From Rhodoferax sp. OV413 (GTDB taxonomy: Bacteria > Pseudomonadota > Gammaproteobacteria > Burkholderiales > Burkholderiaceae_C): 64,000 bases of DNA. Within the stretch, counting starts at the first letter, position 1, and the number at the start of each line of letters is the position of its first letter. A model generated the notes under the pieces. It was not told the DNA's origin, did not search any database, and worked only from the letters and a program-made list of their open reading frames with translations. A program made the position numbers and the translations under genes. The stretch covers positions 248,001 through 312,000 of the forward strand of contig NZ_FNJA01000007.1 of the NCBI RefSeq assembly GCF_900104385.1, given 5' to 3'. Of the stretch, positions 17,166 to 25,857 are shown piece after piece.

Positions 17166-18686
17166 TTACAACGGAGCCCGGGTCGACGGGCTTTTGTCGG
17201 TCACATCCAGCAGCAGCAACAGCATCCAGCCGTCGCTGTACGAGGTTTCGCTGGCGCGGTACCAGCGACCATCGCAGGTATCCACCAAGAAGTTGCGCTG
17301 CGGCTGGCTGCGCCGCTTGGCATCGGCGGCACGCAGCCAGGCTTCGATGTCGTCGGACACCACGTTCGGGCCGACCCGCTGCGCATGGCAGTGGCGGATG
17401 ATGTCGCCAAAACTTACCGCGTCGCGCGGCACAGCAAACAAGGTCAAGAAAGCCGGGTTAGCCACGGCCAGCCGGTCCGACGGGTCGAACAGCGCCAGTG
17501 GCACATCGCCCATGTCCAGGCCCGACAGCAGCTGCGCCACTTTCAGCGGGTCGCCCAGCATGCGGAATGTGCTGTAGGACGGCTGCGCCGGCGGGGCCTC
17601 CAGCGGCCCGGGCACGGTAGCCGCCGACTGGTCGCCCAGCACCACCACGCAGTCCCGCCCCAGGTGCTTGGCGCGGTACAGCATCTGGTCGGCCAGGCGC
17701 AGCCAGGCTTCGACGCTGGGCACGTCGGCGGTGAGCTCGGCCACGCCAAAACTGGCGGTCACCAGGGCCTCTTCCAGCAAGGGCTGCTCGTGCAGGTCGC
17801 GGCGCAGCCGGTCTAGTACCTCGCGCGCAGCGGCGGCCGAGGTCAGCGGCAGCAGCACGCCAAACTCCTCGCCGCCGTAGCGGCCGCAGACATCGGTTTC
17901 GCGCAACACCCGGTTCAGTGCAGCGGAGAACCGGCGTATCGCCTCGTCGCCCGCCGCATGGCCGTGCAGATCGTTAATGCGCTTGAAGTAATCGAGGTCG
18001 GCCAGCACCAGCACCGCGGCTTCGCCGTGGCGGCGAAAGCGCACGAACTCGGCCCGCACCAGCCGTTCCCAGTGGGTGCGGTTGAACAGGCCCGACAGGC
18101 CGTCGTGCTGGCTCTGGTGGCGCAGCTCCAGGCTTTGCTTCTTCAGGCGGTGGATGGCTTTGCGGGCGATGTAGCTGATCAGGATGGGCTGGCAGATCAT
18201 CAGCGGCAGGCAGGCCAGCACGGTCGGCAGGGTGGACGCAGGCTGCCAGTGCCAGCCAAACACGGCGATGCCCAGCAGCACGCCAGCCAACTGCCAGAGC
18301 AGGCCGCGCGCCAGCAGCCGGCCCCCACCGCCGGCCATGCTGTCCATGCTCAGCAGGCTGACGGTGAGCACGCAGGGCAGCAGGTTGAACTGCATGGACA
18401 CCATCCATATGCCGCCCAGAAAGTGGTCGGCCAGCAGGTTGCGGCGCTCGGCCTCGCGCGGATTGGCGGCACGCCGCGCCAGCCACCAGCCGATCTGCGG
18501 GCCGACAAAGCAATGCAGGACCGGCCCGATCCAGTACCACATCGGCGATTGGTTCTGCAGCAGTACCGCAGCCGTCATCACAAAGCCCAGGGCCAGCCCG
18601 GCCATGCGCGACAAATAGCTGCGCCGCGCAAAATTCCGGTGGTTTTGCAGTACCTCTTGCGACAGCTCGGAGCTTAGTTCGGCCAT
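17166..18686 (-). CDS. Diguanylate cyclase with MASE2 sensor and C-terminal PAS-like domain
   Basis: 506-residue protein. Residues of about 15-110 match the MASE2 membrane domain ([34 protein letters not shown]), with further transmembrane helices to about residue 190. A GGDEF domain follows, with signature RYGGEEF and inhibitory RxxD (RETD). Unusually, about 150 residues follow it, including a PAS-like segment (GDVPLALFDPSDRLAVANPAFLTLF). MASE2 is typical of AdrA/DgcC-type cyclases. The gene is 22 bases downstream of the phosphodiesterase gene on the same strand. The start MAELSSELSQEV is chosen over an extension that overlaps that gene. Confidence 0.88.
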   Translation of the reverse strand: MAELSSELSQEVLQNHRNFARRSYLSRMAGLALGFVMTAAVLLQNQSPMWYWIGPVLHCFVGPQIGWWLARRAANPREAERRNLLADHFLGGIWMVSMQFNLLPCVLTVSLLSMDSMAGGGGRLLARGLLWQLAGVLLGIAVFGWHWQPASTLPTVLACLPLMICQPILISYIARKAIHRLKKQSLELRHQSQHDGLSGLFNRTHWERLVRAEFVRFRRHGEAAVLVLADLDYFKRINDLHGHAAGDEAIRRFSAALNRVLRETDVCGRYGGEEFGVLLPLTSAAAAREVLDRLRRDLHEQPLLEEALVTASFGVAELTADVPSVEAWLRLADQMLYRAKHLGRDCVVVLGDQSAATVPGPLEAPPAQPSYSTFRMLGDPLKVAQLLSGLDMGDVPLALFDPSDRLAVANPAFLTLFAVPRDAVSFGDIIRHCHAQRVGPNVVSDDIEAWLRAADAKRRSQPQRNFLVDTCDGRWYRASETSYSDGWMLLLLLDVTDKSPSTRAPL

Positions 18687-18708
18687 GGTGACAGACCGGC
18701 GTGGCGCA

Positions 18709-20955
18709 TCACTGTGCGGCGGCCAGGCGCGCGGCCAGCCACGGCTCCAACTCGGCCGCCGGCAGCGGCCGGGCAAACAGATAGCCCTGCAGCACCGGGC
18801 AGCCGCGCGCGATCAGAAAGTCGGCCTGCAGCTGGGTTTCCACGCCCTCGGCCACCACCACCAGGCGCAGGCCATCGCCAATGCGCAGCACGGTATTGGT
18901 CAAAGCCTGGGCAGCAGGGCTGTCGGCCAGGTCCTGCACAAAGCTTTTGTCCAGCTTGAGCTCGTGGATAGGCAGGCGGTGCAGGTAGCCGAGCGAGGAA
19001 TAGCCGGTGCCGAAGTCGTCCAGCGACAGCCGGACCCCCAGGGCATGCACCGCCTCGATGGTGGCCAGCACGCTGCGGCCGCTGTCCATCACCACGCTTT
19101 CGGTCATCTCCAGCACCAGATCGCTGGGTTGCAGGCCATGGCTGCGCAGCAAGTCGGCCACCAGCGTGGGCAAGGCCGGGTTCTGGAAATTGCGTGCCGA
19201 TAAATTCACCGCCACCTGGGGCACGGCCACGCCGCGCCGGCGCCAGTCGGCCATCTGCCGGCAGGCTTCGGCCAAGGCCCAATGGCCGAGCTCGTCGATC
19301 AGGCCGCATTCCTCGGCCAGCGGAATGAACTGGGCCGGCGACACCGGCCCCAGCCGCGGGTGGGTCCAGCGGGCCAGGGCTTCCACGCCGTACAGCGAGC
19401 GGCAACCCGCGCCACTGACCTGGGGCTGGTAATGCAGGTGCAGGCCGCCGTCGCGCAAGGCGTTGCGCAGCGCATCTTCCAGCGCCACCCGTTCCTGGGT
19501 GATGCGGTTCATGTCGTCGTTGAAGAAGCGCAGGCAGCCCCGGCCATCGCGCTTGGCCTGGTGCATGGCCTGGTCGGCATGGTTGAGCAAGGCATCGAAG
19601 TCCAGCCCGTCATCGGGGAAAACGGCCACGCCGATGCTGGCATTCGGATACACGGTGCCGCCGGCGAGCGGTACCGGCTCGGCAATCGCCAGTAACAGGC
19701 GTTCGGCGGCGGTGGCTGCCTGCTCGTTAGAGCACTGCTGCAGCACGACCACAAACTCGTCACCGGCCTGGCGCGCCACCAGGTCCCGGCTGCCTACGCC
19801 CAGGCCCAACCGGCGGGCGATCTCGCGCAGCAGCTCATCTCCCGCGCCGTGGCCTTGTGCATCGTTGACCTGCTTGAAGCGGTCGATGTTGATGAACAGC
19901 ACGGCCAGCGGCGTCTGGGTGCGCCGGGCGTCGGCCAGCGCGCGCTCGGCCTGGGTGCACAGCAGCTTGCGGTTGGGCAGGCTGGTCAGAGCGTCGTAAT
20001 AGGCCAGGTGGTGGATGTGGGCACGCGACTCTTCGCGCTCCATGGCCAGCGCGCACAGGTGCAGGCTGACGTCGATCAGGCGCTGGTGCAGCGCGTCGGG
20101 GCCGCGCTGGCTGCGGTAGTAAAAAGCAAAGGTGCCCAGCACCCGGCCGTCGCGCGCCATGATCGGGCTGGACCAGCAGGCCACAAAGCCCAGCGGCAGG
20201 ATCAGATGCTTGTATGGCGCCCACAGCGGGTCGGTGGCGATATCGGTCACCAGCACCGCCTCGCCGCGCCAGGCCGCGGTGCCGCAGGAGCCTGTCACAG
20301 GACCGATGGCCAGGCCGTCCAGCGCGTCCGAATACAGCTTGGGCAGGCTGGGCGCGGCCAGCGGGCGCAGGCGCCCTTCCGCGTCCACCCGAAGGATGGA
20401 CGCGGCCACCTCGGGCGCGATGCGTTCCACCTCACGGCAGACCAGCTCCATCAGTTCAGGCATGGGCAGCTCTTGCACCATGGCGTGCAGCAATTTGTAC
20501 TGCAGCACCTCGTGCATCTTGGTCTGGGTGATGTCGGCCAGCACGCCGACCACCCCGTTGAAGCGGCCTTGCGCGTCGAACAAGGGGTTGGCCACGATGG
20601 ACACCCACAGCGGCCGGCCAGACTTGGTATAGAGCAAGACCTCGGCCCGCCCGCCACCGGGCTGCTGCAGGTCGCGCTTGATGCGTTCCACCACCTGAAC
20701 ATCGGTGTGCGGGCCGGACAAGGTGGCGCTGACAGTGCGGCCCAGAACCTCGTCCAGGGTGTAGCCAAACATGCTGGTGAAGCCGGCGTTGGCGTAGACG
20801 ATGCGGGTATCGGGCCCACCGACGATGAAGGCGTTGTCGCTCTGGTTCACCACCTGCAGCAGCTGCTGCATCGGGTCTTGCTGCGCAAGGGCCACCGGAG
20901 CGCCCGCCTGGTTGGCATCCGGATCAACAGCAGCCAACGGACAAGGCTTATTCAT
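18709..20955 (-). CDS. PAS-GAF-GGDEF-EAL c-di-GMP phosphodiesterase
   Basis: 748-residue cytosolic protein. Order: PAS (about residues 25-150, NAFIVGGPDTRIVYANAGF), GAF (about 165-315), a degenerate GGDEF (QAGDEF, no inhibitory RxxD) and an EAL domain (about 485-745). The EAL keeps the metal and catalytic pattern: YGVEALARW, NLSARNFQ, LEMTES, LDDFGTGYSSL, LKLDKSF, EGVET and QGYLFARPL. It should therefore hydrolyse c-di-GMP, with the GGDEF as a regulatory GTP site. The architecture recalls E. coli DosP, but no heme ligand is claimed. It probably forms an operon with the downstream cyclase. Confidence 0.9.
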   Translation of the reverse strand: MNKPCPLAAVDPDANQAGAPVALAQQDPMQQLLQVVNQSDNAFIVGGPDTRIVYANAGFTSMFGYTLDEVLGRTVSATLSGPHTDVQVVERIKRDLQQPGGGRAEVLLYTKSGRPLWVSIVANPLFDAQGRFNGVVGVLADITQTKMHEVLQYKLLHAMVQELPMPELMELVCREVERIAPEVAASILRVDAEGRLRPLAAPSLPKLYSDALDGLAIGPVTGSCGTAAWRGEAVLVTDIATDPLWAPYKHLILPLGFVACWSSPIMARDGRVLGTFAFYYRSQRGPDALHQRLIDVSLHLCALAMEREESRAHIHHLAYYDALTSLPNRKLLCTQAERALADARRTQTPLAVLFINIDRFKQVNDAQGHGAGDELLREIARRLGLGVGSRDLVARQAGDEFVVVLQQCSNEQAATAAERLLLAIAEPVPLAGGTVYPNASIGVAVFPDDGLDFDALLNHADQAMHQAKRDGRGCLRFFNDDMNRITQERVALEDALRNALRDGGLHLHYQPQVSGAGCRSLYGVEALARWTHPRLGPVSPAQFIPLAEECGLIDELGHWALAEACRQMADWRRRGVAVPQVAVNLSARNFQNPALPTLVADLLRSHGLQPSDLVLEMTESVVMDSGRSVLATIEAVHALGVRLSLDDFGTGYSSLGYLHRLPIHELKLDKSFVQDLADSPAAQALTNTVLRIGDGLRLVVVAEGVETQLQADFLIARGCPVLQGYLFARPLPAAELEPWLAARLAAAQ

Positions 20956-21074
20956 GGGCTCGGCAGGCAAAGAATGTAAATCTAGTCTACCAGCCCGTTT
21001 ACAAAAATGCGTGCTGCCGACAAACGCCATACCGCAGGGAAACCCTTGTGGCAAGGCGATTAAATTTCACAAAC

Positions 21075-21130
21075 AAATATAGCCTCTAGCGCAGATACAA
21101 CCTGCGCAGACAGCTATTTATTCAATAGCA
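21075..21130. repeat. Dispersed intergenic repeat copy
   Basis: Lies between the cobT stop and the phosphodiesterase start, both minus strand. Core CCTCTAGCGCAGATACAACC-TGCGCAGACAGC with the small hairpin CTATTTATTCAATAG at the right end. Here the copy is in a leader region, not between convergent genes. Confidence 0.7.
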
Positions 21131-21147
21131 ATCGCCGCCAGCCAGGT

Positions 21148-22182
21148 TCAGCTGGACGCTGCATCGCTCTGCGATACGCCGGCCGAGGCAAAGCTGGCCA
21201 TGTCGCGCAGCACCAGGCAGGCCGATTGCAGCAGCGGCCAGGCCAGTGCAGCGCCCGAACCCTCGCCCAGCCGCAGGCCCAGATCGAGCAGTGGCTGCGC
21301 CCCTAAGTGGTGCAGCATCAGGGCATGGCCGCGCTCGCCCGAGCTGTGGGCAAATACGCAGCGTTGCAGCACCAGCGGCTGTAACGCATGCGCCACCAAT
21401 ACCACCGCGCTGGCGATGAAGCCGTCCACCACCACCACCCGGTTTTCCTGGGCAGCCTGCAGCACTGCGCCCAGCATGGTGGCCATCTCGAATCCGCCAA
21501 AAGCCTCCATCGCCTCCAGCGGATCGGTCACACCCGCATGCCGCTCCAGCACCTGGGCCAGCACCGCAATCTTGCGCTGCAGGCCGGCATCGTCCAGCCC
21601 GGTGCCCACACCGGTGCAGTCGGCAATCTCCAGCCCGGTCAGGCGCGCCATCAGCAGCGACGCGGCCGAGGTATTGCCAATGCCCATTTCGCCGAGCAGC
21701 AAGACATTGCCCGGCAGGCTTTTGACCACCGCCCGGCCCTGTGCAACGGCCCGTTCGCATTCGAAGGCGCTCATCGCAGGCTGCTCCAGCGCATCGGCCG
21801 TACCGTAAGCCACCTTGTAATCCAGCAAGCCGGGTCGCGGCGCAAAGTCATGGCGCACGCCGCAGTCCACCACCGTCAGGTCAATGCCATGCTGCCGGGC
21901 CAAAACGCTGACACAGGCGCCGCCGGCCAGAAAGTTCTCCACCATCTGCCAGGTCACGTCGCTGGGATAGGCCGACACGCCGCGGGCTGCCAGGCCATGG
22001 TCGCCGGCAAACACCACCAGTTGGGGCTGCTGCAGCTCGGGCGACTCGCTGCCCAGGATCTCGCCCAGTTGCAGAGCCAGGGTCTCCAGGCGGCCGAGCG
22101 CCCCCAGGGGTTTGGTCTTCTGGTCCAGCTTGTTTTGCAGGGCTTGGCTTAAGGTGGAATGGGACAGGTCGGACAAAGGCAT
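21148..22182 (-). CDS. cobT: Nicotinate-nucleotide--dimethylbenzimidazole phosphoribosyltransferase CobT
   Basis: Makes alpha-ribazole phosphate, the lower-ligand precursor, in cobalamin nucleotide-loop assembly. The 344-residue protein has the family segments NKLDQKTKPLGALGRLE, VFAGDHGLAARGVSAYP, GEMGIGNTSAAS and, near the C-terminus, RLGEGSGAALAWPLL with the catalytic glutamate. Start 22182 (MPLSDLS) is preferred; an in-frame extension to 22365 runs through pyrimidine-rich tandem repeats and is not family-like. No cobalamin riboswitch was recognised upstream. cobQ lies 9 kb away on the same strand. Confidence 0.95.
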   Translation of the reverse strand: MPLSDLSHSTLSQALQNKLDQKTKPLGALGRLETLALQLGEILGSESPELQQPQLVVFAGDHGLAARGVSAYPSDVTWQMVENFLAGGACVSVLARQHGIDLTVVDCGVRHDFAPRPGLLDYKVAYGTADALEQPAMSAFECERAVAQGRAVVKSLPGNVLLLGEMGIGNTSAASLLMARLTGLEIADCTGVGTGLDDAGLQRKIAVLAQVLERHAGVTDPLEAMEAFGGFEMATMLGAVLQAAQENRVVVVDGFIASAVVLVAHALQPLVLQRCVFAHSSGERGHALMLHHLGAQPLLDLGLRLGEGSGAALAWPLLQSACLVLRDMASFASAGVSQSDAASS

Positions 22183-22200
22183 GGGGCGGGCTCGTGATAG

Positions 22201-22230
22201 GAACAAGGGGAAACAAGGGGAACAAGGGGG
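22201..22230. repeat. Three tandem 10-bp repeats in the cobT leader
   Basis: Three near-identical 10-mers of the form RAACAAGGGG lie 19-48 bases upstream of the cobT ATG. On the cobT strand they read CCCCTTGTTT-like, making the leader pyrimidine-rich with no clear Shine-Dalgarno. Confidence 0.75.
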
Positions 22231-22424
22231 AAAAGTCCCGGACATTACAGCAAACAAACATCCTGTATGCCGCTGGTATGGGACTTGCGTTACGCTGTTA
22301 GTGGCCGTTAAGGGCAAACACCAGCAAAAGTGCACCACTTTGGAGCCTAGAATTTGAAGGCTCAAAGGTGTTCAGCTACTCTTCTTTTTGACCACCGTAA
22401 TAACAGGATTAACAGGAAATATTG

Positions 22425-23195
22425 ATGAAAAAAATCGTTTTGACTCTCGCACTCAGCGCGTTGTCGGTTGCGGCTCTGGCCCAAGGTAAAGACCTCAAGG
22501 TCGCCATCGACCCGACCTACGAACCCTTCACCTTCAAAACCGCCGACGGCAAACCCACCGGCTTTGACGTGGACATCGCCAGCGCGCTGTGCGAACAAAT
22601 CAAACGCAAATGCGTGTTTGTCGAACAGGTCTGGGACAGCATGATCCCCGGCCTGCAAGCCAAGAAATACGACGCCATCATCAGCTCGATGTCGATCACC
22701 GAAGACCGCCTGAAGGTGGTGGACTTCACCGACAAGTACTACAACACCCCCTCCAAGATCATCATCAAGAACGACATCAAGTTCAGCGATGTGGCTTCCC
22801 TCAAGGGCAAGAAGATCGGCGTCTTGAAGGGCAGCACCCAAGAGAAGTACGCAAACGGCGAACTGAAGAAAGTCGGCGTAGTCGTCACCCCCTACGAAGC
22901 CCAGGACCAGGTCTATCTGGATATCAAGTCGGGTCGCTTGGACGGCACCGTGGCCGACATCGTAGAAGTCACCGGCGGCTTCCTGAGCAAGCCCGAAGGC
23001 AAGGACTACGTGGCAGTCGGCCCAGAGCTGTACATCCCCAAGTACTTTGGCGGCGGTGCCGGTGTAGCCATCCGCAAGGGCGACAAGGCCTTGAAGGATG
23101 AGCTGAACGCTGCCATCAAGACCATCCGTTCCAACGGCACCTACAAGACCATCAACGACAAATACTTCAAAATGGACGTCTACGGCACCAAGTAA
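22425..23195 (+). CDS. Polar amino acid ABC transporter, periplasmic binding protein
   Basis: 256-residue solute-binding protein of family 3 (HisJ/ArgT/LAO type) with a signal peptide (KKIVLTLALSALSVAALAQ). The ligand-pocket region GFDVDIASALCEQIKRKCVFV and the pair of cysteines in that segment are typical of lysine/arginine/ornithine or histidine receptors. The ATG at 22425 lies in ATTGATG behind AACAGGA. It heads the operon receptor, HisQ, HisM, deacylase, HisP. A strong hairpin follows its stop, as is common where a receptor must be made in excess over its permease. Confidence 0.92.
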   Translation: MKKIVLTLALSALSVAALAQGKDLKVAIDPTYEPFTFKTADGKPTGFDVDIASALCEQIKRKCVFVEQVWDSMIPGLQAKKYDAIISSMSITEDRLKVVDFTDKYYNTPSKIIIKNDIKFSDVASLKGKKIGVLKGSTQEKYANGELKKVGVVVTPYEAQDQVYLDIKSGRLDGTVADIVEVTGGFLSKPEGKDYVAVGPELYIPKYFGGGAGVAIRKGDKALKDELNAAIKTIRSNGTYKTINDKYFKMDVYGTK

Positions 23196-23207
23196 GCTGT
23201 AGTCTCA

Positions 23208-23266
23208 AAGCCGTGGTTGGAGCGCACCGGTATATTGCCGGCAGCGGCCACCACGGCTTGTTCTTT
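23208..23266 (+). terminator. Intercistronic hairpin/attenuator behind the binding-protein gene
   Basis: A perfect 10-bp stem, AAGCCGTGGT (23208-23217) with ACCACGGCTT (23250-23259), encloses a loop that can itself pair (CCGG/GCCGGC) and is followed by GTTCTTTTGTTT. It lies 12 bases past the receptor stop, likely stabilising the upstream mRNA and terminating part of the transcription. Confidence 0.7.
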
Positions 23267-23298
23267 TGTTTGTCCTTTTCCTTCCGGAAGCTTTTGCC

Positions 23299-23985
23299 TT
23301 GTCTGATTACTACTGGTCGATTCTTCACGGCGCAGGCCTGACAGTCGGAGTCTCCCTGGCCGCGCTGGTGGTCTCGGTGCTGCTGGGCCTGCTGGGCGCA
23401 GCCGCCAAGCTCTCGGGACGCCCGGTGCTGGTGATCCCCGCCACCCTGTACACCACCGTGATCCGCGGCATCCCCGATCTGGTCTTGATGCTGCTGGTGT
23501 TCTACGGCGGCACGATTGGCGTGAATGCCCTGCTGGAGATGGCCGGCAGCGAGGCGACGCTGGACCTGAACCCGTTCTTTGCCGGTGTCCTGACCCTGGG
23601 CTTCATCTACGGCGCCTACATGACCGAGACTTTCCGCGGCGCCATCATGGCGATTCCGCGCGGCCAGTTCGAGGCGGCTGCCGCCTTTGGCATGGGTCCT
23701 AAGCAGGCGTTTCTGCGCATTACCGCACCGCAGATGGTGCGCTACGCCCTGCCCGGCTTTACCAATAACTGGCTGGTGCTGATCAAGGCCACGGCCCTGG
23801 TGAGCCTGATCGGCCTGCAGGAGATGACCTATCTGGCCAAGCAGGCCAGTGCGGCCACCCGTTCGCCGTTTGCCTTCCTGCTGTTTGCGGGTGGGCTGTT
23901 CCTGGTCTACACCTGGGTGTCGCTGCAGGTGCTGCGCAAGCTCAATGAGCGCTATAGCCTCGGTACCAAGAGGATTACGCTATGA
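23299..23985 (+). CDS. Polar amino acid ABC transporter permease (HisQ-like)
   Basis: About 228 residues, inner-membrane permease with five predicted transmembrane helices and the EAA loop FEAAAAFGMGPKQAFLRITAPQMVRYALPG that contacts the ATPase. No ATG fits: the TTG at 23299 (LSDYYWSILHGAGLTV) is chosen because CCGGAAG lies 8 bases upstream and the family usually begins with a similar SDYYW stretch; a TTG at 23266 is the alternative. It pairs with the HisM-like permease that starts 10 bases after its stop. Confidence 0.9.
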   Translation: MSDYYWSILHGAGLTVGVSLAALVVSVLLGLLGAAAKLSGRPVLVIPATLYTTVIRGIPDLVLMLLVFYGGTIGVNALLEMAGSEATLDLNPFFAGVLTLGFIYGAYMTETFRGAIMAIPRGQFEAAAAFGMGPKQAFLRITAPQMVRYALPGFTNNWLVLIKATALVSLIGLQEMTYLAKQASAATRSPFAFLLFAGGLFLVYTWVSLQVLRKLNERYSLGTKRITL

Positions 23986-23995
23986 GGGCTGCACG

Positions 23996-24709
23996 ATGAA
24001 TTGGGAAGTCATATTCCGGGCCGAGAGCCTGGCGATGTTCGGCGAAGGCATCTTGACCACCTTGTGGCTGCTGTGCGCCTCGGTGGCGATTGGTGCGGTG
24101 CTGGCCTTGCTGTTTGCGCTGGCGCTGACGAGCAACAGCGCCTTCTTGCGCCGGGTGGTGGGTGCCTATACCTTTGTGATCCGCGGCACGCCGCTGCTGA
24201 TCCAGGTGTATCTGATTTACTACGGCCTGGCCCAGCTGGACTGGATCCAGGCGCGTTGGGACACGATCTGGCCGTGGATGTACTTCAAGGACGCGTTCTT
24301 CTGTGCCCTGCTGGCGTTTGCGCTGAACACTGCCGGCTATACCGCCGAGATGCTGGCCGGCGCCATCCGCGAGACCAATGCGGGCGAGATCGAGGCGGCC
24401 CAGTCGTTTGGCATGGGCCGCTTCAAGATCCTGGCCCGGGTGGTTTTGCCCAGCGCCATCCGGCGCACCCTGCCGGCCTATAGCAACGAGGTGGTGATGA
24501 TGCTGCAGAGCACCAGCCTGGCCAGTGCGGTGCCGGGGCTGCTGGATGTGACGGCAGCAGCCAGCCGCATTTATTCGGACTTTTACCTGCCGTTCGAGGC
24601 GTACTTGTTTGCCGCCGCCATCTACCTGGTCGGCACTTTTGCGCTGATCGCCATGTTCCGGCTGGCCGAGCGGCATTTCTTGGCTTATTTGGCTCCGCGT
24701 AAACATTGA
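23996..24709 (+). CDS. Polar amino acid ABC transporter permease (HisM-like)
   Basis: 237-residue second permease of the heterodimeric channel. It has five hydrophobic segments, the FVIRGTPLLIQVYLIYYGLAQ segment typical of HisM, and the EAA loop EIEAAQSFGMGRFKILARVVLPSA. The ATG at 23996 is chosen over an overlapping upstream extension. Fourteen bases separate its stop from the ATG of the deacylase gene. Confidence 0.93.
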   Translation: MNWEVIFRAESLAMFGEGILTTLWLLCASVAIGAVLALLFALALTSNSAFLRRVVGAYTFVIRGTPLLIQVYLIYYGLAQLDWIQARWDTIWPWMYFKDAFFCALLAFALNTAGYTAEMLAGAIRETNAGEIEAAQSFGMGRFKILARVVLPSAIRRTLPAYSNEVVMMLQSTSLASAVPGLLDVTAAASRIYSDFYLPFEAYLFAAAIYLVGTFALIAMFRLAERHFLAYLAPRKH

Positions 24710-24723
24710 CACAGATTGAACCT

Positions 24724-25836
24724 ATGCAGCGTACCGACCATGTACTGCGCAGCCAAAGCCTGGGCAGCCAGAAAATCCTTACCAGCCTCCACTTCGGCAC
24801 CGCCGGTGCCCGGCCCAAGGTGTATATCCAGGCCAGCCTGCATGCCGAGGAATTGCCCGGCATGCTGGCCGCACACCACCTGCGCCGCATGCTGGAGCAG
24901 GCCGAGGCCCGGGGCCAGATCCAGGGCGAAATCATCCTGGTGCCCATGGCCAACCCCATCGGCCTGGCCCAGCGTGTGGACAACAAGCCCATGGGCCGGT
25001 TCGACCTGAACACCTCGGAAAACTTCAACCGCCACTACCCCGACTTCTGTGCCGCCGTGCTGCCGCAGGTGCAGGAAAAAATGGGCGCCGATGCCGAGGC
25101 CAATGTGCGAACAGTGCGCCAGGCCGTAGCCACCTACCTGCGCGATTGGGAGCCCGCCACCGAGCTCGCCAGCCAGCGCAAGCAGCTGGTCAGCCTGGCC
25201 TATGACGCCGACGTGGTGCTGGACCTGCACTGCGACTGCGAAGCCGTGATGCACCTCTACACCGAGGCGCCGTGCTGGCCCACATTCGAGCCGCTGGCGC
25301 GCCTGCTGGGCGCCCAGGCCGTTCTGCTGGCCAAGAACTCGGGCGGCCTGTCGTTCGACGAATCCCTGTCCGGCCTATGGTGGCAGCTGGCCGACAAGCT
25401 CGGCATCGCACTGCCCCAGGCTTGCTGCAGCACCACGGTGGAACTGCGCGGCGAAGCCGACGTCAGCCATGCCTACGCCAAGGCCGATGCCAGCGCCATC
25501 CTGGCCTACCTGCAGCATTTGGGTGTGGTCGGCGGAACCGCCCCGATCCTGCCCGAATTGGCTTGCGCGGCCACGCCCTTGGCGGGCGCGCAGTGTGTCA
25601 AATCCCCGGTGCCCGGCGTGCTGGTGTTTGCAGCCAAGCCCGGCGACCGCCTGGCCCTGGGTGAACTGGTAGCCGAGGTGATAGACCCGGTGAACGGCAC
25701 GGTACACGCGCTGCGCGCCGAGGTGCCCGGCGTGCTGTACGCCCGCACCACCGAGCGCTATGCCACCCCCGGTGACGACCTGGCCAATATCGCGGGCAGC
25801 GTGCCGTTCCGTACCGGCAACCTGCTGGGCGCCTGA
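24724..25836 (+). CDS. Succinylglutamate desuccinylase/aspartoacylase-family (AstE-like) deacylase
   Basis: 370-residue zinc-dependent hydrolase of the AstE/AspA branch of the M14 carboxypeptidase superfamily. The first zinc-ligand pair is HAEE (ASLHAEELPG, about residue 42) and the later histidine lies in VVLDLHCDCEAVMH. The PVPGVLVFAAKPGDRLALGELVAEV segment forms the barrel-like C-terminal domain. It is encoded between the permease and ATPase genes of the amino-acid ABC transporter, so it may act on imported N-acyl amino acids or a peptide-like ligand; that is inference. The GTG/TTG-type start overlapping hisM is rejected for the ATG at 24724. Confidence 0.82.
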   Translation: MQRTDHVLRSQSLGSQKILTSLHFGTAGARPKVYIQASLHAEELPGMLAAHHLRRMLEQAEARGQIQGEIILVPMANPIGLAQRVDNKPMGRFDLNTSENFNRHYPDFCAAVLPQVQEKMGADAEANVRTVRQAVATYLRDWEPATELASQRKQLVSLAYDADVVLDLHCDCEAVMHLYTEAPCWPTFEPLARLLGAQAVLLAKNSGGLSFDESLSGLWWQLADKLGIALPQACCSTTVELRGEADVSHAYAKADASAILAYLQHLGVVGGTAPILPELACAATPLAGAQCVKSPVPGVLVFAAKPGDRLALGELVAEVIDPVNGTVHALRAEVPGVLYARTTERYATPGDDLANIAGSVPFRTGNLLGA

Positions 25837-25857
25837 ATTTTTTGAAATGACTTTGCT

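Noticed and set aside
22183-22365. N-terminal extension of CobT by 61 codons
   Set aside because: It reads through tandem repeats and lacks similarity to the family; the ATG at 22182 gives the normal CobT N-terminus.
22183-22424. Cobalamin riboswitch upstream of cobT
   Set aside because: The expected B12-box and paired core were not recognisable in the 240-bp gap.
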